From: Gandjariella thermophila
GTDB lineage: Bacteria > Actinomycetota > Actinomycetes > Mycobacteriales > Pseudonocardiaceae
Direction: 5' to 3'
Assembly: GCF_005405885.1 (NCBI RefSeq)
Contig: NZ_BJFL01000013.1
Location: 62,001-126,000, forward strand
DNA length: 64,000 bases
Numbering within the stretch: the first letter of the stretch is position 1; each line of letters opens with the position of its first letter. Both the position numbers and the translations under genes were made by a program. Positions 34,582-43,349 of this stretch are shown one piece after another. The notes beneath the pieces were generated by a model, which worked only from the letters and a program-made list of their open reading frames with translations, was not told the origin of the DNA and did not search any database.

Positions 34582-34921
34582 CCGCTTCACCGCGAAAAGC
34601 CGAAGTACCGCCACGGTGAGGGCGATTGGATACCTTCCGGACAGCGGAAAGCACTTTTCGCCTGCCGTCGCCGCTAAGCTGCGCGGCCGCCCACCAGTCG
34701 ACACGACCAAAGCAGGTCTGAAGCTGGTGGTGTAAGGCGTTGCGTAGCGTCACCTCGAGACAGTGCAGCGGCGTGCAGAAGGCCGCCGGCACTTCGACAC
34801 CGGCCGAACTCCGCGCTGTCACGTGAAGCGCCGCGTATGGCGATCATGCGCTGCAAGTACTGCGGTACGCGGCGCGCCCGCAACGGACGTAAGTCCAGGA
34901 CGCCCGTGCGAGGATCACCTC
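34582..34921. other. 340-bp gap: Abi-like remnant and nothing else identified
   Basis: Between the GT4 stop and the HIT start. Lower GC than its surroundings. The minus strand holds an Abi-like fragment (separate entry). On the plus strand a short frame with CKYCGTRR lies at 34846-34872, but it is too short to support a gene. No promoter motif stands out. Confidence 0.5.
34619..34792 (-). pseudogene. Fragment of an Abi-like (Abi_2 type) abortive-infection protein
   Basis: The minus-strand frame reads AAFCTPLHCLEVTLRNALHHQL, then FGRVDWW. This is the pattern of Abi-like proteins, where a helix with LEVxLRNAxHxxL precedes a G..WW turn. The rest of the protein (about 200 residues on either side) is missing; a neighbouring frame (QYLQRMIAIRGASRD) may be more of it, displaced. 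I read it as a decayed relic of a defence gene. Short similarity only. Confidence 0.4.
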
Positions 34922-35350
34922 GTGGCCAGCAAGCCGTGCACGTTCTGCCAGATCATCGAGGGTGCGGTGGACGCAGTCCGGGTGTACGAGGACGACGCGG
35001 TCGTGGCGTTCCTCGACCACCGGCCGGTGTTCCACGGGCACACCCTGCTGGTGCCCAAGCTGCACGTTCGGCTGCTGTCCGACCTTCCCGCCGAGCGGGT
35101 GCCGCACTTCTTCACCACCGCGCAGCGGCTGGAGCGCGCCGTCGAGTCCGGCCTCGACGCGCACGGCTCGATGATCCTGGTCAACAACGTGGTCAGCCAG
35201 TCCGTGCCACACCTGCACCTGCACGTCATCCCGCGCCGGTTCAAGGACGGCCTGCGGTTCTGGCTCGGCCCGCGCCACCCGTACCGGGACGCCGAGGCGG
35301 AAGACACCGCCGAGCGCATCCGCCGCGCCCTGGCCGAGCAGCTCGGCTGA
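34922..35350 (+). CDS. HIT-family hydrolase/transferase
   Basis: 142 residues from the GTG at 34922 (ASKPCTFCQIIEGAVDAVRVYEDD). The histidine triad is VPHLHLHVIPR near residue 100. Further Hint-like features: VAFLDHRPVFHGHTLLVPK and MILVNNVVSQSV. The enzyme would hydrolyse AMP-linked or dinucleoside polyphosphate substrates. CxxC at the N-terminus may bind zinc, as in many bacterial HIT proteins. It is convergent with rmlD, 8 nt away. Confidence 0.92.
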   Translation: MASKPCTFCQIIEGAVDAVRVYEDDAVVAFLDHRPVFHGHTLLVPKLHVRLLSDLPAERVPHFFTTAQRLERAVESGLDAHGSMILVNNVVSQSVPHLHLHVIPRRFKDGLRFWLGPRHPYRDAEAEDTAERIRRALAEQLG

Positions 35351-35358
35351 CCCGGCGG

Positions 35359-36270
35359 TCAGCCGCGGAGCGCGGGGCCGTGGTCGGCGAAGGCGGCGGC
35401 GAGGGCGTCCCGCCAGTGCCGCAGCGGGGGCAGCCCGGCCTCGCGCCACGCGTCATCGGACAGCACCGAGTACGCCGGGCGCGGCGCGGGGCGCGGGAAC
35501 TCGGCGGTGGTGCACGGCCGCACCCGGTCCGGGTCGGCGCCGAGTTCCTCGAACACCGCCCGGGCGAACCCGTACCAGGTGGTCGATCCGCCACCGGTGG
35601 CGTGCAGCAGGCGCTGCGCCGGCGCGTCGGGGCCGACCACCCGGGCGGCGAGCGCGAGCAGGCCGTCGGCGAGGTCCGCGGTGTAGGTGGGCGAACCGGT
35701 CTGGTCGTCCACAACGGACAGCTTGTCCCGTTCACGTTCCAGACGGGCCATGGTTTTCACGAAGTTGCCGCCAGAAGGCCCGTACAGCCACGCGGTGCGC
35801 ACCACCCAGGCGCGCGCACCGTACTCGGCGACCACGTGCACCGCCCGCTCCCCGGCGAGCTTGCTGCGGCCGTACACCGAGCGGGGACCCGGCGAGTCGT
35901 CCGTCCGGTATGGACGGTCGGTGTCGCCGGAGAACACGTAGTCGGTGGACACGTGGACCAGCGGCACGCCGGCGCGCAGGCAGGCACAGGCGAGGTGCCA
36001 CGGCCCCTGCGCGTTCACCGCGAACGCCCGCTCCTCGTTCTCCTCGGCGGCGTCCACGGCGGCGTACGCGGCGGCGTTGACCACCACCGGGGGCAGTCCC
36101 TCCGCCCGCGCGGCCGCGACCAGGGCATCCACCGCGTCGGCGACCGCGGCGGGGTCGGTGACGTCCAGTTCGGCGGAGCCGGGGGCATGCACGTACCCGC
36201 TGGCCCGCGCGGCCAGGTCGCTGCCCAGTTGCCCGCGGCCGCCCGAGACCAGCAACGCGAGGTCGGCCAC
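35359..36270 (-). CDS. rmlD: dTDP-4-dehydrorhamnose reductase
   Basis: 303 residues from the GTG at 36270, 5 nt after the rmlB stop. Last step of dTDP-L-rhamnose synthesis. NAD(P)H loop GGRGQLGSDL; VVNAAAYAAVDAAEE; STDYVFSGD; catalytic YGRSKLAGE (Tyr/Lys); RTAWLYGPSGGNFV. Upstream in-frame starts would lie inside rmlB and are unlikely. RmlA and RmlC are not in the window. The order rmlD near wbbL and LCP matches Rv3266c. Confidence 0.93.
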   Translation of the reverse strand: MADLALLVSGGRGQLGSDLAARASGYVHAPGSAELDVTDPAAVADAVDALVAAARAEGLPPVVVNAAAYAAVDAAEENEERAFAVNAQGPWHLACACLRAGVPLVHVSTDYVFSGDTDRPYRTDDSPGPRSVYGRSKLAGERAVHVVAEYGARAWVVRTAWLYGPSGGNFVKTMARLERERDKLSVVDDQTGSPTYTADLADGLLALAARVVGPDAPAQRLLHATGGGSTTWYGFARAVFEELGADPDRVRPCTTAEFPRPAPRPAYSVLSDDAWREAGLPPLRHWRDALAAAFADHGPALRG

Positions 36271-36275
36271 GCCGA

Positions 36276-37268
36276 TCAGCTCCCCGCCAGCGTCGCGCGG
36301 TGCTTCAACGGTTCCCACCAGGAACGGTTCTCCCGGTACCAGCGCACCGTGTCGGCGAGTCCGGCGTCGATCGGGACGCGGGGCGCGTAGCCCAGCTCGT
36401 TGGTGATCTTCGTGATGTCCACCGAGTACCGCCGGTCGTGGCCCTTGCGGTCGGGCACCGGTTCCACCATGGACCAGCCGGCGCCCATGATGTCGAGCAG
36501 CCGCGCGGTCAGCTCGCGGTTGGTCAACTCGGTGCCGCCGCCGATGTTGTACACCTCGCCCGGGCGGCCCTTCTCGGCCACCAGTTGCACCCCGCGGCAG
36601 TGGTCGTCGACGTGCAACCAGTCGCGCACGTTGAGCCCATCGCCGTAGAGGGGGACCTTACGTCCCTCGATGAGATTGGTCACAAACAGCGGGATGACCT
36701 TCTCCGGGAACTGGTACGGACCGTAGTTGTTGGAGCACCGCGTCACGCACACCGGTAGGCCGTGCGTGCGGAAATACGCCCTGGCCAGCAGGTCGCCGGA
36801 TGCCTTGGACGCGGAGTACGGCGAATTCGGCTGCAGCGGGTGTTCCTCCGGCCACGAACCGTGCTCAATGGACCCGTACACCTCATCGGTGGACACCTGC
36901 ACGAACCTGCCCACGCCGGCGTCCAGCGCGCACTGCAGCAACACCTGGGTGCCCACCACGTTGGTGGTCACGAACTCCGCCGCGCCCAGGATGGACCGGT
37001 CCACGTGCGACTCGGCGGCGAAGTGCACGACCACGTCCACACCCCGCATCAGATCGCTGACCAAGGCGGCGTCGCAGATGTCGCCGCGCACGAAGCGCAG
37101 CCGCGGGTGACCGGACACCGGCGCCAGGTTCGCCTCGCACCCCGCGTAGGTGAGCTTGTCCAGCACCACCACCTCGGCGTCCGCGTATGCCGGGTAGGCA
37201 CCGCCGACCAGCTGACGCACGTAGTGCGAGCCGATGAAGCCGGCCCCTCCGGTGACCAGTACACGCAT
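36276..37268 (-). CDS. rmlB: dTDP-glucose 4,6-dehydratase
   Basis: 330 residues from the ATG at 37268; the frame stays open far upstream but that part is antisense to the LCP gene. SDR fold: RVLVTGGAGFIGSHYVRQL, DKLTYAGCEANL, FAAESHVDRSI, VSTDEVYGSI (catalytic Asp/Glu), YSASKASGDLLARAY (Tyr/Lys), RCSNNYGPYQFPEKVIPL, NVRDWLHVDDHCRGV. It converts dTDP-glucose to the 4-keto-6-deoxy sugar used by RmlC/RmlD. Operon with rmlD; divergent from LCP over 186 bp. Confidence 0.95.
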   Translation of the reverse strand: MRVLVTGGAGFIGSHYVRQLVGGAYPAYADAEVVVLDKLTYAGCEANLAPVSGHPRLRFVRGDICDAALVSDLMRGVDVVVHFAAESHVDRSILGAAEFVTTNVVGTQVLLQCALDAGVGRFVQVSTDEVYGSIEHGSWPEEHPLQPNSPYSASKASGDLLARAYFRTHGLPVCVTRCSNNYGPYQFPEKVIPLFVTNLIEGRKVPLYGDGLNVRDWLHVDDHCRGVQLVAEKGRPGEVYNIGGGTELTNRELTARLLDIMGAGWSMVEPVPDRKGHDRRYSVDITKITNELGYAPRVPIDAGLADTVRWYRENRSWWEPLKHRATLAGS

Positions 37269-37454
37269 ACGCCACCCCTCACGGTCCGTGGTCGGCGAAC
37301 CGCCCCCGCCGACCTTCGAGAGGAAAGTTTGGCACGACCGGTGCAACACATTCGGTGCGTACGGCGTTGTCACGACCGTAGGTGTTGGCTGAGGCTGTTC
37401 GCCCCGGGCGACCCGACCGCCGCATGACAGCCGCAGGACCAGGGAAGGAACGGC

Positions 37455-38855
37455 GTGGCCGACGATCCGCACGAGCCGGGCATCGAGGGGCACCCCGACG
37501 CGGCAGCCGACCGGTCCCCCGAGGTAGCCGCCGCCCGGCGGCCGGGCACGGGCCGTGGGATCGGCGCCCGCATCGCCCTCGGCACCCTGCGGACGGCGGT
37601 CGCGCTGGTGTCGGCCGCGGTGCTGGCGGCGAGCGCGTACGGCTGGATCGAGGAGCACCGGATCAACGCCGGCGCGGCCATCACGGACGTGATCGACACG
37701 CCGCCGCCCGGGCACCGCCAACTGGACGGCTCGATGGACATCCTGCTGGTCGGGCTGGACAGCCGCACCGACGCGCAGGGGCGCCCGCTGCCGCAGGACG
37801 TACTGGACCAGTTGCACGCCGGCGACGACACCGGCGAACTGAACACCGACACCATGATCCTGGTACACATCCCGCAGGACGGCAGGCGCGCGGTGGCGAT
37901 CTCCTTCCCGCGCGACTCCTACGTGCAGATCGCCGGGGGCTTCGGCAGGCACAAGCTCAACTCCGCCTACGCGCGCGCCAAGATGGAGACCGCCCGCATC
38001 CTGCGGAACCACGGCGTCACCGACCCGGCACGGATCGAGCAGGAGTCGACGGTGGCCGGCCGGAAGAACCTGATCAGGACGATCGAGGACCTGACGGGCG
38101 GCGCCGTGCACATCGACCGCTACGCCGAGGTGAACCTGGCCAGCTTCTACGAGGTGAGCAAGGTACTCGGCGGCGTGGAGGTGTGCCTGCGCGCACCGAC
38201 GCACGACGACATGTCCGGGGCCAGCTTCCCGGCCGGCCGGCAGACCGTGTCGGGCGCCCAGGCGCTGTCCTTCGTCCGCCAGCGGCACGGCCTGCCCGGC
38301 GGCGACCTGGACCGGATCGTGCGGCAGCAGGTGTTCATCGGCGCGATGGTCCGCAAGGTGCTGGCCGGCGGGATGCTCGCCGACCCCGGGAAGCTGAGCG
38401 ACCTGGTCGGCGCGGTACAGCGCTCCGTGGTACTCAGCCAGGGCTGGGACCTGACCAGCTTCGCCGAGCAGATGCAGGACCTGGCCGGCGGCAAGATGCA
38501 GTTTCGCACCATCCCGGTGGTCGGTGAGACGACCGTCGCCAGCGACGGCGACGTGCTGCTGGTCAACCCGCAACAGGTGCGCGCCTTTGTCACTGGGATG
38601 GCCGCGGAGGCGGCGCCGGCTGCCACCCGGCCGGCGGATCCCACCACGACCGGGCCGCGACCCCGCGCCCGGGGCGCCGACGACGACCCCGAGGAGTACG
38701 CGCCGCCGTCCACCCGCACCGCGCCCACGGTGTCCCCGCCGCCCCCGCTGACCACCACCGGCCGGACCGCGCCGAGCAGCGCCGCGACGCTGCCCACGGC
38801 GACGTCCTCCCTGGACGAGACGATCAGCAGCGACGACGTGCCCTGCGTGAACTAG
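37455..38855 (+). CDS. LCP (LytR-CpsA-Psr) family wall-polymer ligase, copy 1
   Basis: 466 residues. A cytosolic N-terminus (~38), one transmembrane helix (~39-60), then the LCP domain: MDILLVGLDSRTDAQG, NTDTMILVHIPQDGRRAVAISFPRDSYV (catalytic Arg/Asp pair), HKLNSAYARA, FYEVSKVLGGVEVCL, LSFVRQRHGLPGGDLDRIVRQQ. A Pro/Thr-rich tail ends DVPCVN. LCP enzymes transfer lipid-linked polysaccharide (arabinogalactan in relatives) onto peptidoglycan outside the membrane. It corresponds in position to Rv3267 and is in tandem with a second copy. Confidence 0.93.
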   Translation: MADDPHEPGIEGHPDAAADRSPEVAAARRPGTGRGIGARIALGTLRTAVALVSAAVLAASAYGWIEEHRINAGAAITDVIDTPPPGHRQLDGSMDILLVGLDSRTDAQGRPLPQDVLDQLHAGDDTGELNTDTMILVHIPQDGRRAVAISFPRDSYVQIAGGFGRHKLNSAYARAKMETARILRNHGVTDPARIEQESTVAGRKNLIRTIEDLTGGAVHIDRYAEVNLASFYEVSKVLGGVEVCLRAPTHDDMSGASFPAGRQTVSGAQALSFVRQRHGLPGGDLDRIVRQQVFIGAMVRKVLAGGMLADPGKLSDLVGAVQRSVVLSQGWDLTSFAEQMQDLAGGKMQFRTIPVVGETTVASDGDVLLVNPQQVRAFVTGMAAEAAPAATRPADPTTTGPRPRARGADDDPEEYAPPSTRTAPTVSPPPPLTTTGRTAPSSAATLPTATSSLDETISSDDVPCVN

Positions 38856-38964
38856 GCGGGCGGAACGGCTCCGCTCGCACGTGCCGGCGCCCGGCCGCCC
38901 TGGCTAGCCTTGAAGCGCGACGCCGAGGGGGGATCTCGGCGGATTTTCGGGGAGGGAGGCCGCC

Positions 38965-40302
38965 GTGGACGACGGGCCCGCACCAGGCGAGCAGCAGGCC
39001 GTAGAGGCGGACCAGCCGGACCCTCCGCCGGCGCGGGGGCGCGTGCGGGCGGCCGCACTGGTCACCGGCCGCACCCTGGTCGCCCTACTGTCCGCGGCCG
39101 CGCTGGCCGGCGCCGGGCTGGCCTGGGCCACCCTGGACCGCACGCGGCAGCCCGCGAACACCACGAACGTGCTCTCCGACCTGGCCACCGCGCCGAACTC
39201 GCCGCCCACCGACGACGGCGCCACGGACATCCTGCTCATCGGCAGCGACAGCCGCACTGATCTGGCCGGCAACCCGCTGCCCGTCAGCGTGCTCAAGCAG
39301 TTGCGCACCGAGGCGGACAGCGGCCTCAACACCGACACGATCATCCTGCTGCGCGTCCCCCGGAGCGGTGGCCGCACCCATGCGATTTCCATCCCGCGGG
39401 ACACCTTCGTGCCGATCCCCGGCTACCGGGAAGACAAGATCAACGCTGCGTACGGGATGGCGAAGCTCCAGGCCGAGCAGCAACTCCGCGCCCAGGGCGT
39501 CACCGACCCGGCGCGTATCGCCAGGGAGTCCGACCAGGCGGGCCGGCGGGCGCTGGTGCAGACCGTGCAGGACCTCACCGGGCTGCGGGTGGACCACTAC
39601 GCCGAGGTCGGCCTGTACGGGTTCTACCTGCTCAGTGAGGCGCTGGGCGGGGTGGACGTGTGCCTGAGGCACGCCACCACCGACCCCGAATCGGGAGCGA
39701 ACTTCCGGGCCGGCGTGCAGCAGATCAGCGGCGCCGATGCGCTGTCCTTCGTCCGCCAGCGGGTGAACCTGCCGCGCGGCGACCTCGACCGGATCGTGCG
39801 CCAGCAGGCGTTCCTCGGCTCCGCCGTGCGCAAGCTGTTCTCCGGCGGGGTGCTCGCCGACCCGGGAAAGCTGGGCGACCTGATGGACGCGGTGAAGCGT
39901 TCCGTGGTGGTGGACGCCGGCTGGAACGTGGTGAGCCTACTCGGCCAGGTGCAGAGCCTGGCCTCCGGCAAAGTCGACTTCGTCACCATCCCGGTGACCA
40001 ACACCAACGCCCGCAACGACCGCGGGCAGAGCATCGTCACGGTGGACCGCGACCAGGTGCGCGCCTTCGTCGCCGGCCTGGTCGGCAGCGCGCCCGCCCC
40101 GGCGGCTCCGGCCGCCCCACCGGCGCCGGCGAGCCCGGCCGCCCCGCCAACTCCGCCCGTCCCGGGGAGTCCGGGTAATCCGCCGGGCGGCGGGCAGCGC
40201 GTCGCCGGTTCCCCACCGCTGCGGCTGGACGGCGGCGTGCCGGACCGGCCGCAACCGCGGCCGGCGAACGCGGCGGCCGCCGACGTTCCGTGCGTCGACT
40301 GA
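38965..40302 (+). CDS. LCP family wall-polymer ligase, copy 2
   Basis: 445 residues, GTG start after a GGGGAGGGAGG site. Same layout as the preceding gene: transmembrane helix ~30-52, ATDILLIGSDSRTDLAG, NTDTIILLRVPRSGGRTHAISIPRDTFV, EDKINAAYGMA, FYLLSEALGGVDVCL, LSFVRQRVNLPRGDLDRIVRQQ. A Pro/Ala-rich C-terminal stretch closes with DVPCVD, matching copy 1. High similarity to copy 1 over the LCP domain shows tandem duplication. Likely acts on the same or a related polymer. Confidence 0.93.
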   Translation: MDDGPAPGEQQAVEADQPDPPPARGRVRAAALVTGRTLVALLSAAALAGAGLAWATLDRTRQPANTTNVLSDLATAPNSPPTDDGATDILLIGSDSRTDLAGNPLPVSVLKQLRTEADSGLNTDTIILLRVPRSGGRTHAISIPRDTFVPIPGYREDKINAAYGMAKLQAEQQLRAQGVTDPARIARESDQAGRRALVQTVQDLTGLRVDHYAEVGLYGFYLLSEALGGVDVCLRHATTDPESGANFRAGVQQISGADALSFVRQRVNLPRGDLDRIVRQQAFLGSAVRKLFSGGVLADPGKLGDLMDAVKRSVVVDAGWNVVSLLGQVQSLASGKVDFVTIPVTNTNARNDRGQSIVTVDRDQVRAFVAGLVGSAPAPAAPAAPPAPASPAAPPTPPVPGSPGNPPGGGQRVAGSPPLRLDGGVPDRPQPRPANAAAADVPCVD

Positions 40303-40345
40303 CCGTAAGGTCGTCCCCGCGTGCCATCTCCGAGCGGGGAGAACG

Positions 40346-41074
40346 ATGACGGTCACCGAGAAGCTGTTCCTGCCACTGGTCACCGCCGACCCCGGCCGGC
40401 CACTGATCACGCACTACGACGACGCCCTGGGCAGCCGGGTTGAGCTGTCCGGGGCGACGCTGGCGAACTGGGCCGCGAAGACCGCGAACTGGCTGCGCGA
40501 CGAGCACGACGTCGAGCCCGGGACCGCGGTCGCGGTGCGGCTGCCCGCGCACTGGCAGACCGCGGGCGTGCTGCTCGGCGCGTGGTGGTGCGGCGCCCAC
40601 GTTGTCGACGACCAGGCGGGCGCCGCGGTCGCCTTCGTCACTCCGGACACGGCGGCGGCCGACGCCGACCTGGTGGCCGTGGTGTCGCTGGACCCGATGG
40701 GCCGCGGGCTGGACCACGAGCCGGCCGGCGGCGCGATCGACTACCTGGTCGACGTGCGGGCGCATCCGGACGACTTCGTCGCGCTGGATCCGGTGCCCGG
40801 CGAAACACCCGCCCTGCTCGGGTCCACTGTGGACGACGTGGTGGCCAGGGCGGCGGACCGCGCGGCCGCGCTGGGCATCACGGCCGGCGCCCGCGTGATG
40901 TCCACTCTGGACTGGTCGCTGCCGGACGGCGTGCTGGACGGCCTGCTCGCCGTGCTCGCCGGGCGCGCCTCGCTGGTGCAGTGCGGCAACGCGGACCCGG
41001 CCGCCCTGCCGGCCCGCCGGTCCACCGAGCGGACCACCGTGGACCTCGGCGGACCGGCAACCGGAACGTCGTGA
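40346..41074 (+). CDS. TIGR03089 family protein (Rv3268-like)
   Basis: 242 residues. The head RPLITHYDDALGSRVELSGATLANWAAKTANWLRDE, then VAVRLPAHWQTAGVLLGAWWCGA, resembles the N-terminal part of AMP-forming acyl-CoA/adenylate ligases. The catalytic P-loop and C-terminal lid are absent. This truncated ligase-like family is actinobacterial and of unknown function; the locus position next to LCP matches Rv3268. The gene starts 44 nt after the LCP stop and is convergent with the DMT transporter. Confidence 0.85.
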   Translation: MTVTEKLFLPLVTADPGRPLITHYDDALGSRVELSGATLANWAAKTANWLRDEHDVEPGTAVAVRLPAHWQTAGVLLGAWWCGAHVVDDQAGAAVAFVTPDTAAADADLVAVVSLDPMGRGLDHEPAGGAIDYLVDVRAHPDDFVALDPVPGETPALLGSTVDDVVARAADRAAALGITAGARVMSTLDWSLPDGVLDGLLAVLAGRASLVQCGNADPAALPARRSTERTTVDLGGPATGTS

Positions 41075-41096
41075 GACGGGTGACCGTTCCGGCGCA

Positions 41097-41936
41097 TCAG
41101 CGCAGGTTGATCAGGATGACCCCGCCGACCACCACCGCGCTGGCGAGTGCCCGACCCCGGCCGAGCCGCTCGTGGAAGGCGACCGCACCGATCAGCGCGC
41201 CGAAGATGATGCTGGTCTCGCGCAGCGCGGCGATCGGCGCCAGCGCGCCGCGGGCCTGCGCCCACAGCACCAGGCCGTAGGCGGCAAGCGACACCACGCC
41301 GCCGATCAGCCCGGTGACCAGCGAAGGGCGAAGCCCCACGGGCAGCGCCCGGCCCCGCACGGCCAGCGCGAGCAGCGGCACCGCCGGCCCCTGCAGCAGG
41401 AACAGCCAGCCGGCGTAGCTCGCCACCCCGGTCCGGTGCACCCCGACGCCGTCGATCACCGTGTAGGTGGCGATGAGCAGCCCCGTGCCGAATGCCGCCC
41501 CGAGCGCGGGCAGGTCGGCCCGCTTCGGCCGGCCGCCCAGCACGACCAGGCTGATCAGCCCGGCGGAGACCACCAGCACGCCGATCAGTTCGGGTAGCGG
41601 CATGCGCTGCCCCAGCACGGTGATCGACACGACGGCGACCACCCACGGCGAGGTGCCCCGCGCCAGCGGGTACGCCTGGCTGAACTGGCCGAGTTGGTAG
41701 CTGCGCATCAGCGCGAGTTGGTAGAGCACGTGCACCGCGGCCGACGCCAGCAGGTATGGCCAGGCCGCCACCGCGGGTGCGCCGGTGACCACCACGACCA
41801 CCGCGGAAACGCCCGTGTACGCCAGACCGATCAGGGTGAACCCGACCAGCCGATCGCCGGCCCCGTGCGCGATCGCGTTCCACGCGGCATGCAGCACCGC
41901 CGCGCCGAGCACGGCCAGCATGATCGTCGGCGACAT
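41097..41936 (-). CDS. EamA/DMT-family transporter
   Basis: 279 residues with ten hydrophobic helices in two five-helix EamA repeats (AAVLHAAWNAIAHGAG in the first; GLIGGVVSLAAYGLVLWAQARGALAPIAALRETSIIFGALIG in the second). Drug/metabolite transporter superfamily; the substrate could be an amino acid, sugar or drug. The ATG follows an AGGAG site 8 nt away. That site lies in a stem of a structured leader (separate entry), hinting at translational control. Confidence 0.9.
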   Translation of the reverse strand: MSPTIMLAVLGAAVLHAAWNAIAHGAGDRLVGFTLIGLAYTGVSAVVVVVTGAPAVAAWPYLLASAAVHVLYQLALMRSYQLGQFSQAYPLARGTSPWVVAVVSITVLGQRMPLPELIGVLVVSAGLISLVVLGGRPKRADLPALGAAFGTGLLIATYTVIDGVGVHRTGVASYAGWLFLLQGPAVPLLALAVRGRALPVGLRPSLVTGLIGGVVSLAAYGLVLWAQARGALAPIAALRETSIIFGALIGAVAFHERLGRGRALASAVVVGGVILINLR

Positions 41937-42001
41937 CCCTGGGGCTCCTCGCCGTCCGGGCCCGCCGTACGCGGGCGCGTCGTACCGGAGCCCTCAGGGC
42001 T
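41937..42001 (-). promoter_or_regulatory. Structured 5' leader masking the RBS of the EamA gene
   Basis: Pairing between 41942-41948 and 41987-41993 (7 bp) would bury AGGAG (minus strand of 41945-41949). It encloses a 6-bp hairpin (41960-41965 / 41971-41976, loop 5). A competing hairpin (41989-41993 / 41997-42001, loop 3) uses the same bases as the distal arm and would free the RBS. This looks like an on/off leader; the ligand is unknown and chance pairing in GC-rich DNA is possible. Confidence 0.35.
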
Positions 42002-42207
42002 TTTGTCCCGTCAGGTGTCGGCGCGTGCGGCCGGCCGCCGCACCGCCGTGGCGCCGCTCGGTCCAGCCCTCGCGGTCCTGGTTGTCCGGATCCTCATGGC
42101 GGACCGCGAGCGGAACCCTAGGCGCAACCACGTGCTGCGCCGGATGTTACTGGCGTCGTCAACCGGGTCCGTCCGTGGACGTAGCGACGGGATACGCCGG
42201 GGAACGG

Positions 42208-42387
42208 ATGGCGCGGCTGACGGTCCGCGTCCTGGACCGCGCCGACCCGCTCCACGCCCCCGGACTGCTCCGGCTGGTCGCCTTCATGCTCTTCGTCCTC
42301 GCCAGCGCACCGTGGTTACTCCACGCAGTCCGCGGGCGCCCGAAGCGCGAGGCGTCCTCCCTGGGCACGGCTACACTGGATCGGTGA
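42208..42387 (+). CDS. Possible small single-pass membrane protein upstream of beta-lactamase
   Basis: 59 residues from an ATG preceded by GGGGAACGG. The stretch LLRLVAFMLFVLASAPWLL is a convincing single transmembrane helix, followed by a positive RGRPKRE patch. Its TGA ends 2 nt before the beta-lactamase ATG, so translation could be coupled. I recognise no family, and a frame of this size may be chance. Confidence 0.38.
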   Translation: MARLTVRVLDRADPLHAPGLLRLVAFMLFVLASAPWLLHAVRGRPKREASSLGTATLDR

Positions 42388-42389
42388 TC

Positions 42390-43322
42390 ATGTGGCAACG
42401 GCTGCGGCGCCGCACCGTCCTGTCCGGGGGCCTGGTGGGTCTGGGCGCCGCGCTGGCCGGTTGCGCGTCCGCATCGCCGCCGGGTGGTACGCCGTCGCGG
42501 CCGGCGGCACCGTCCTCGCCGGCCAGCGCCGCCGAGGCGGAACTGTCCCGACTGGAAGCCACGTTCGGCGGCCGACTCGGGATATGTGCGGTCGACACGG
42601 GGAGCGGTGCCAGCGTGCGCCACCGCGCCGGCGAGCGGTTCCTGATGTGCTCCACCTTCAAGGCTCTGGCCGTGTCGGCGATCCTGCGGCGACGCCAGCA
42701 GCAGCCGGGGCTGCTGGACACGGTGATCCGCTACGACCGCTCGCAACTGCTGCCCTATGCGCCGGTCACCTCCCAGCACGTCGCCGAGGGGATGACCGTC
42801 TCCGCGCTGTGCCAGGCGGCGATCACCTACAGCGACAACACGGCCGCCAACCTGCTGCTGCAGGTCCTGGGTGGTCCGCCAGCCGTCACCGCGTTCGCCC
42901 GAACCCTCGGCGATCAGCTCACTCGTCTTGACCGCACCGAGCCGGACCTCAACGTGACCGCCGCCGGCGATCAGCGGGACACCTCCACACCCGCTCAGAT
43001 GGCTGCCGACCTGCGTGTCCTCGCGCTGGGCGACGGCCTGGACCCGGCCGGCCGGGACCTCCTCGTCGGCTGGCTGAAGGCCAACACCACCGGCGGCCGG
43101 TCGATCCGGGCGGGCCTCCCCGCAGGCTGGCAGGTCGGCGACAAGACCGGCAGTGGCGCGCAGGGCGAGACCAACGACATCGCGGTGGTATGGCCGCCGA
43201 ACCACGCCCCGCTGGTCATCGCTGTCTACACGGCACCGGCCGATCCGAAGTCCACCGCCGGCTACGCGACCGTGGCTCGGGCGGCCACCATCGTGGCCAA
43301 CGCCCTCGTGCCGACCGGGTGA
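42390..43322 (+). CDS. Class A beta-lactamase, Tat-type lipoprotein
   Basis: 310 residues from the ATG at 42390. The N-terminus RRRTVLSGG followed by a hydrophobic run and ALAGC is a twin-arginine signal with lipobox, as in mycobacterial BlaC. Active-site motifs are complete: MCSTFKAL (Ser70-x-x-Lys73), YSDNTAANL (SDN loop), DRTEPDLN (Glu166/Asn170) and DKTGSGA (KTG). It would hydrolyse penicillins and cephalosporins at the outer face of the membrane. No BlaI/BlaR or LysR regulator is adjacent. Confidence 0.95.
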   Translation: MWQRLRRRTVLSGGLVGLGAALAGCASASPPGGTPSRPAAPSSPASAAEAELSRLEATFGGRLGICAVDTGSGASVRHRAGERFLMCSTFKALAVSAILRRRQQQPGLLDTVIRYDRSQLLPYAPVTSQHVAEGMTVSALCQAAITYSDNTAANLLLQVLGGPPAVTAFARTLGDQLTRLDRTEPDLNVTAAGDQRDTSTPAQMAADLRVLALGDGLDPAGRDLLVGWLKANTTGGRSIRAGLPAGWQVGDKTGSGAQGETNDIAVVWPPNHAPLVIAVYTAPADPKSTAGYATVARAATIVANALVPTG

Positions 43323-43349
43323 GCCAGCGTGCCGGCGATCCGGCAAGGG

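Noticed and set aside
37269..38573. N-terminal extension of rmlB by ~435 codons
   Set aside because: Antisense to the LCP gene; the Rossmann start RVLVTGGAGF immediately follows the ATG at 37268.
41937..42010. Guanidine-II (mini-ykkC) riboswitch upstream of the DMT transporter
   Set aside because: ACGR loops are present by eye, but not in two matched hairpins of the right size; only a generic structured leader is supported.
41694..42389. 232-codon N-terminal extension of the beta-lactamase
   Set aside because: Arg/Pro-rich shadow sequence; the Tat signal peptide begins at the ATG at 42390.
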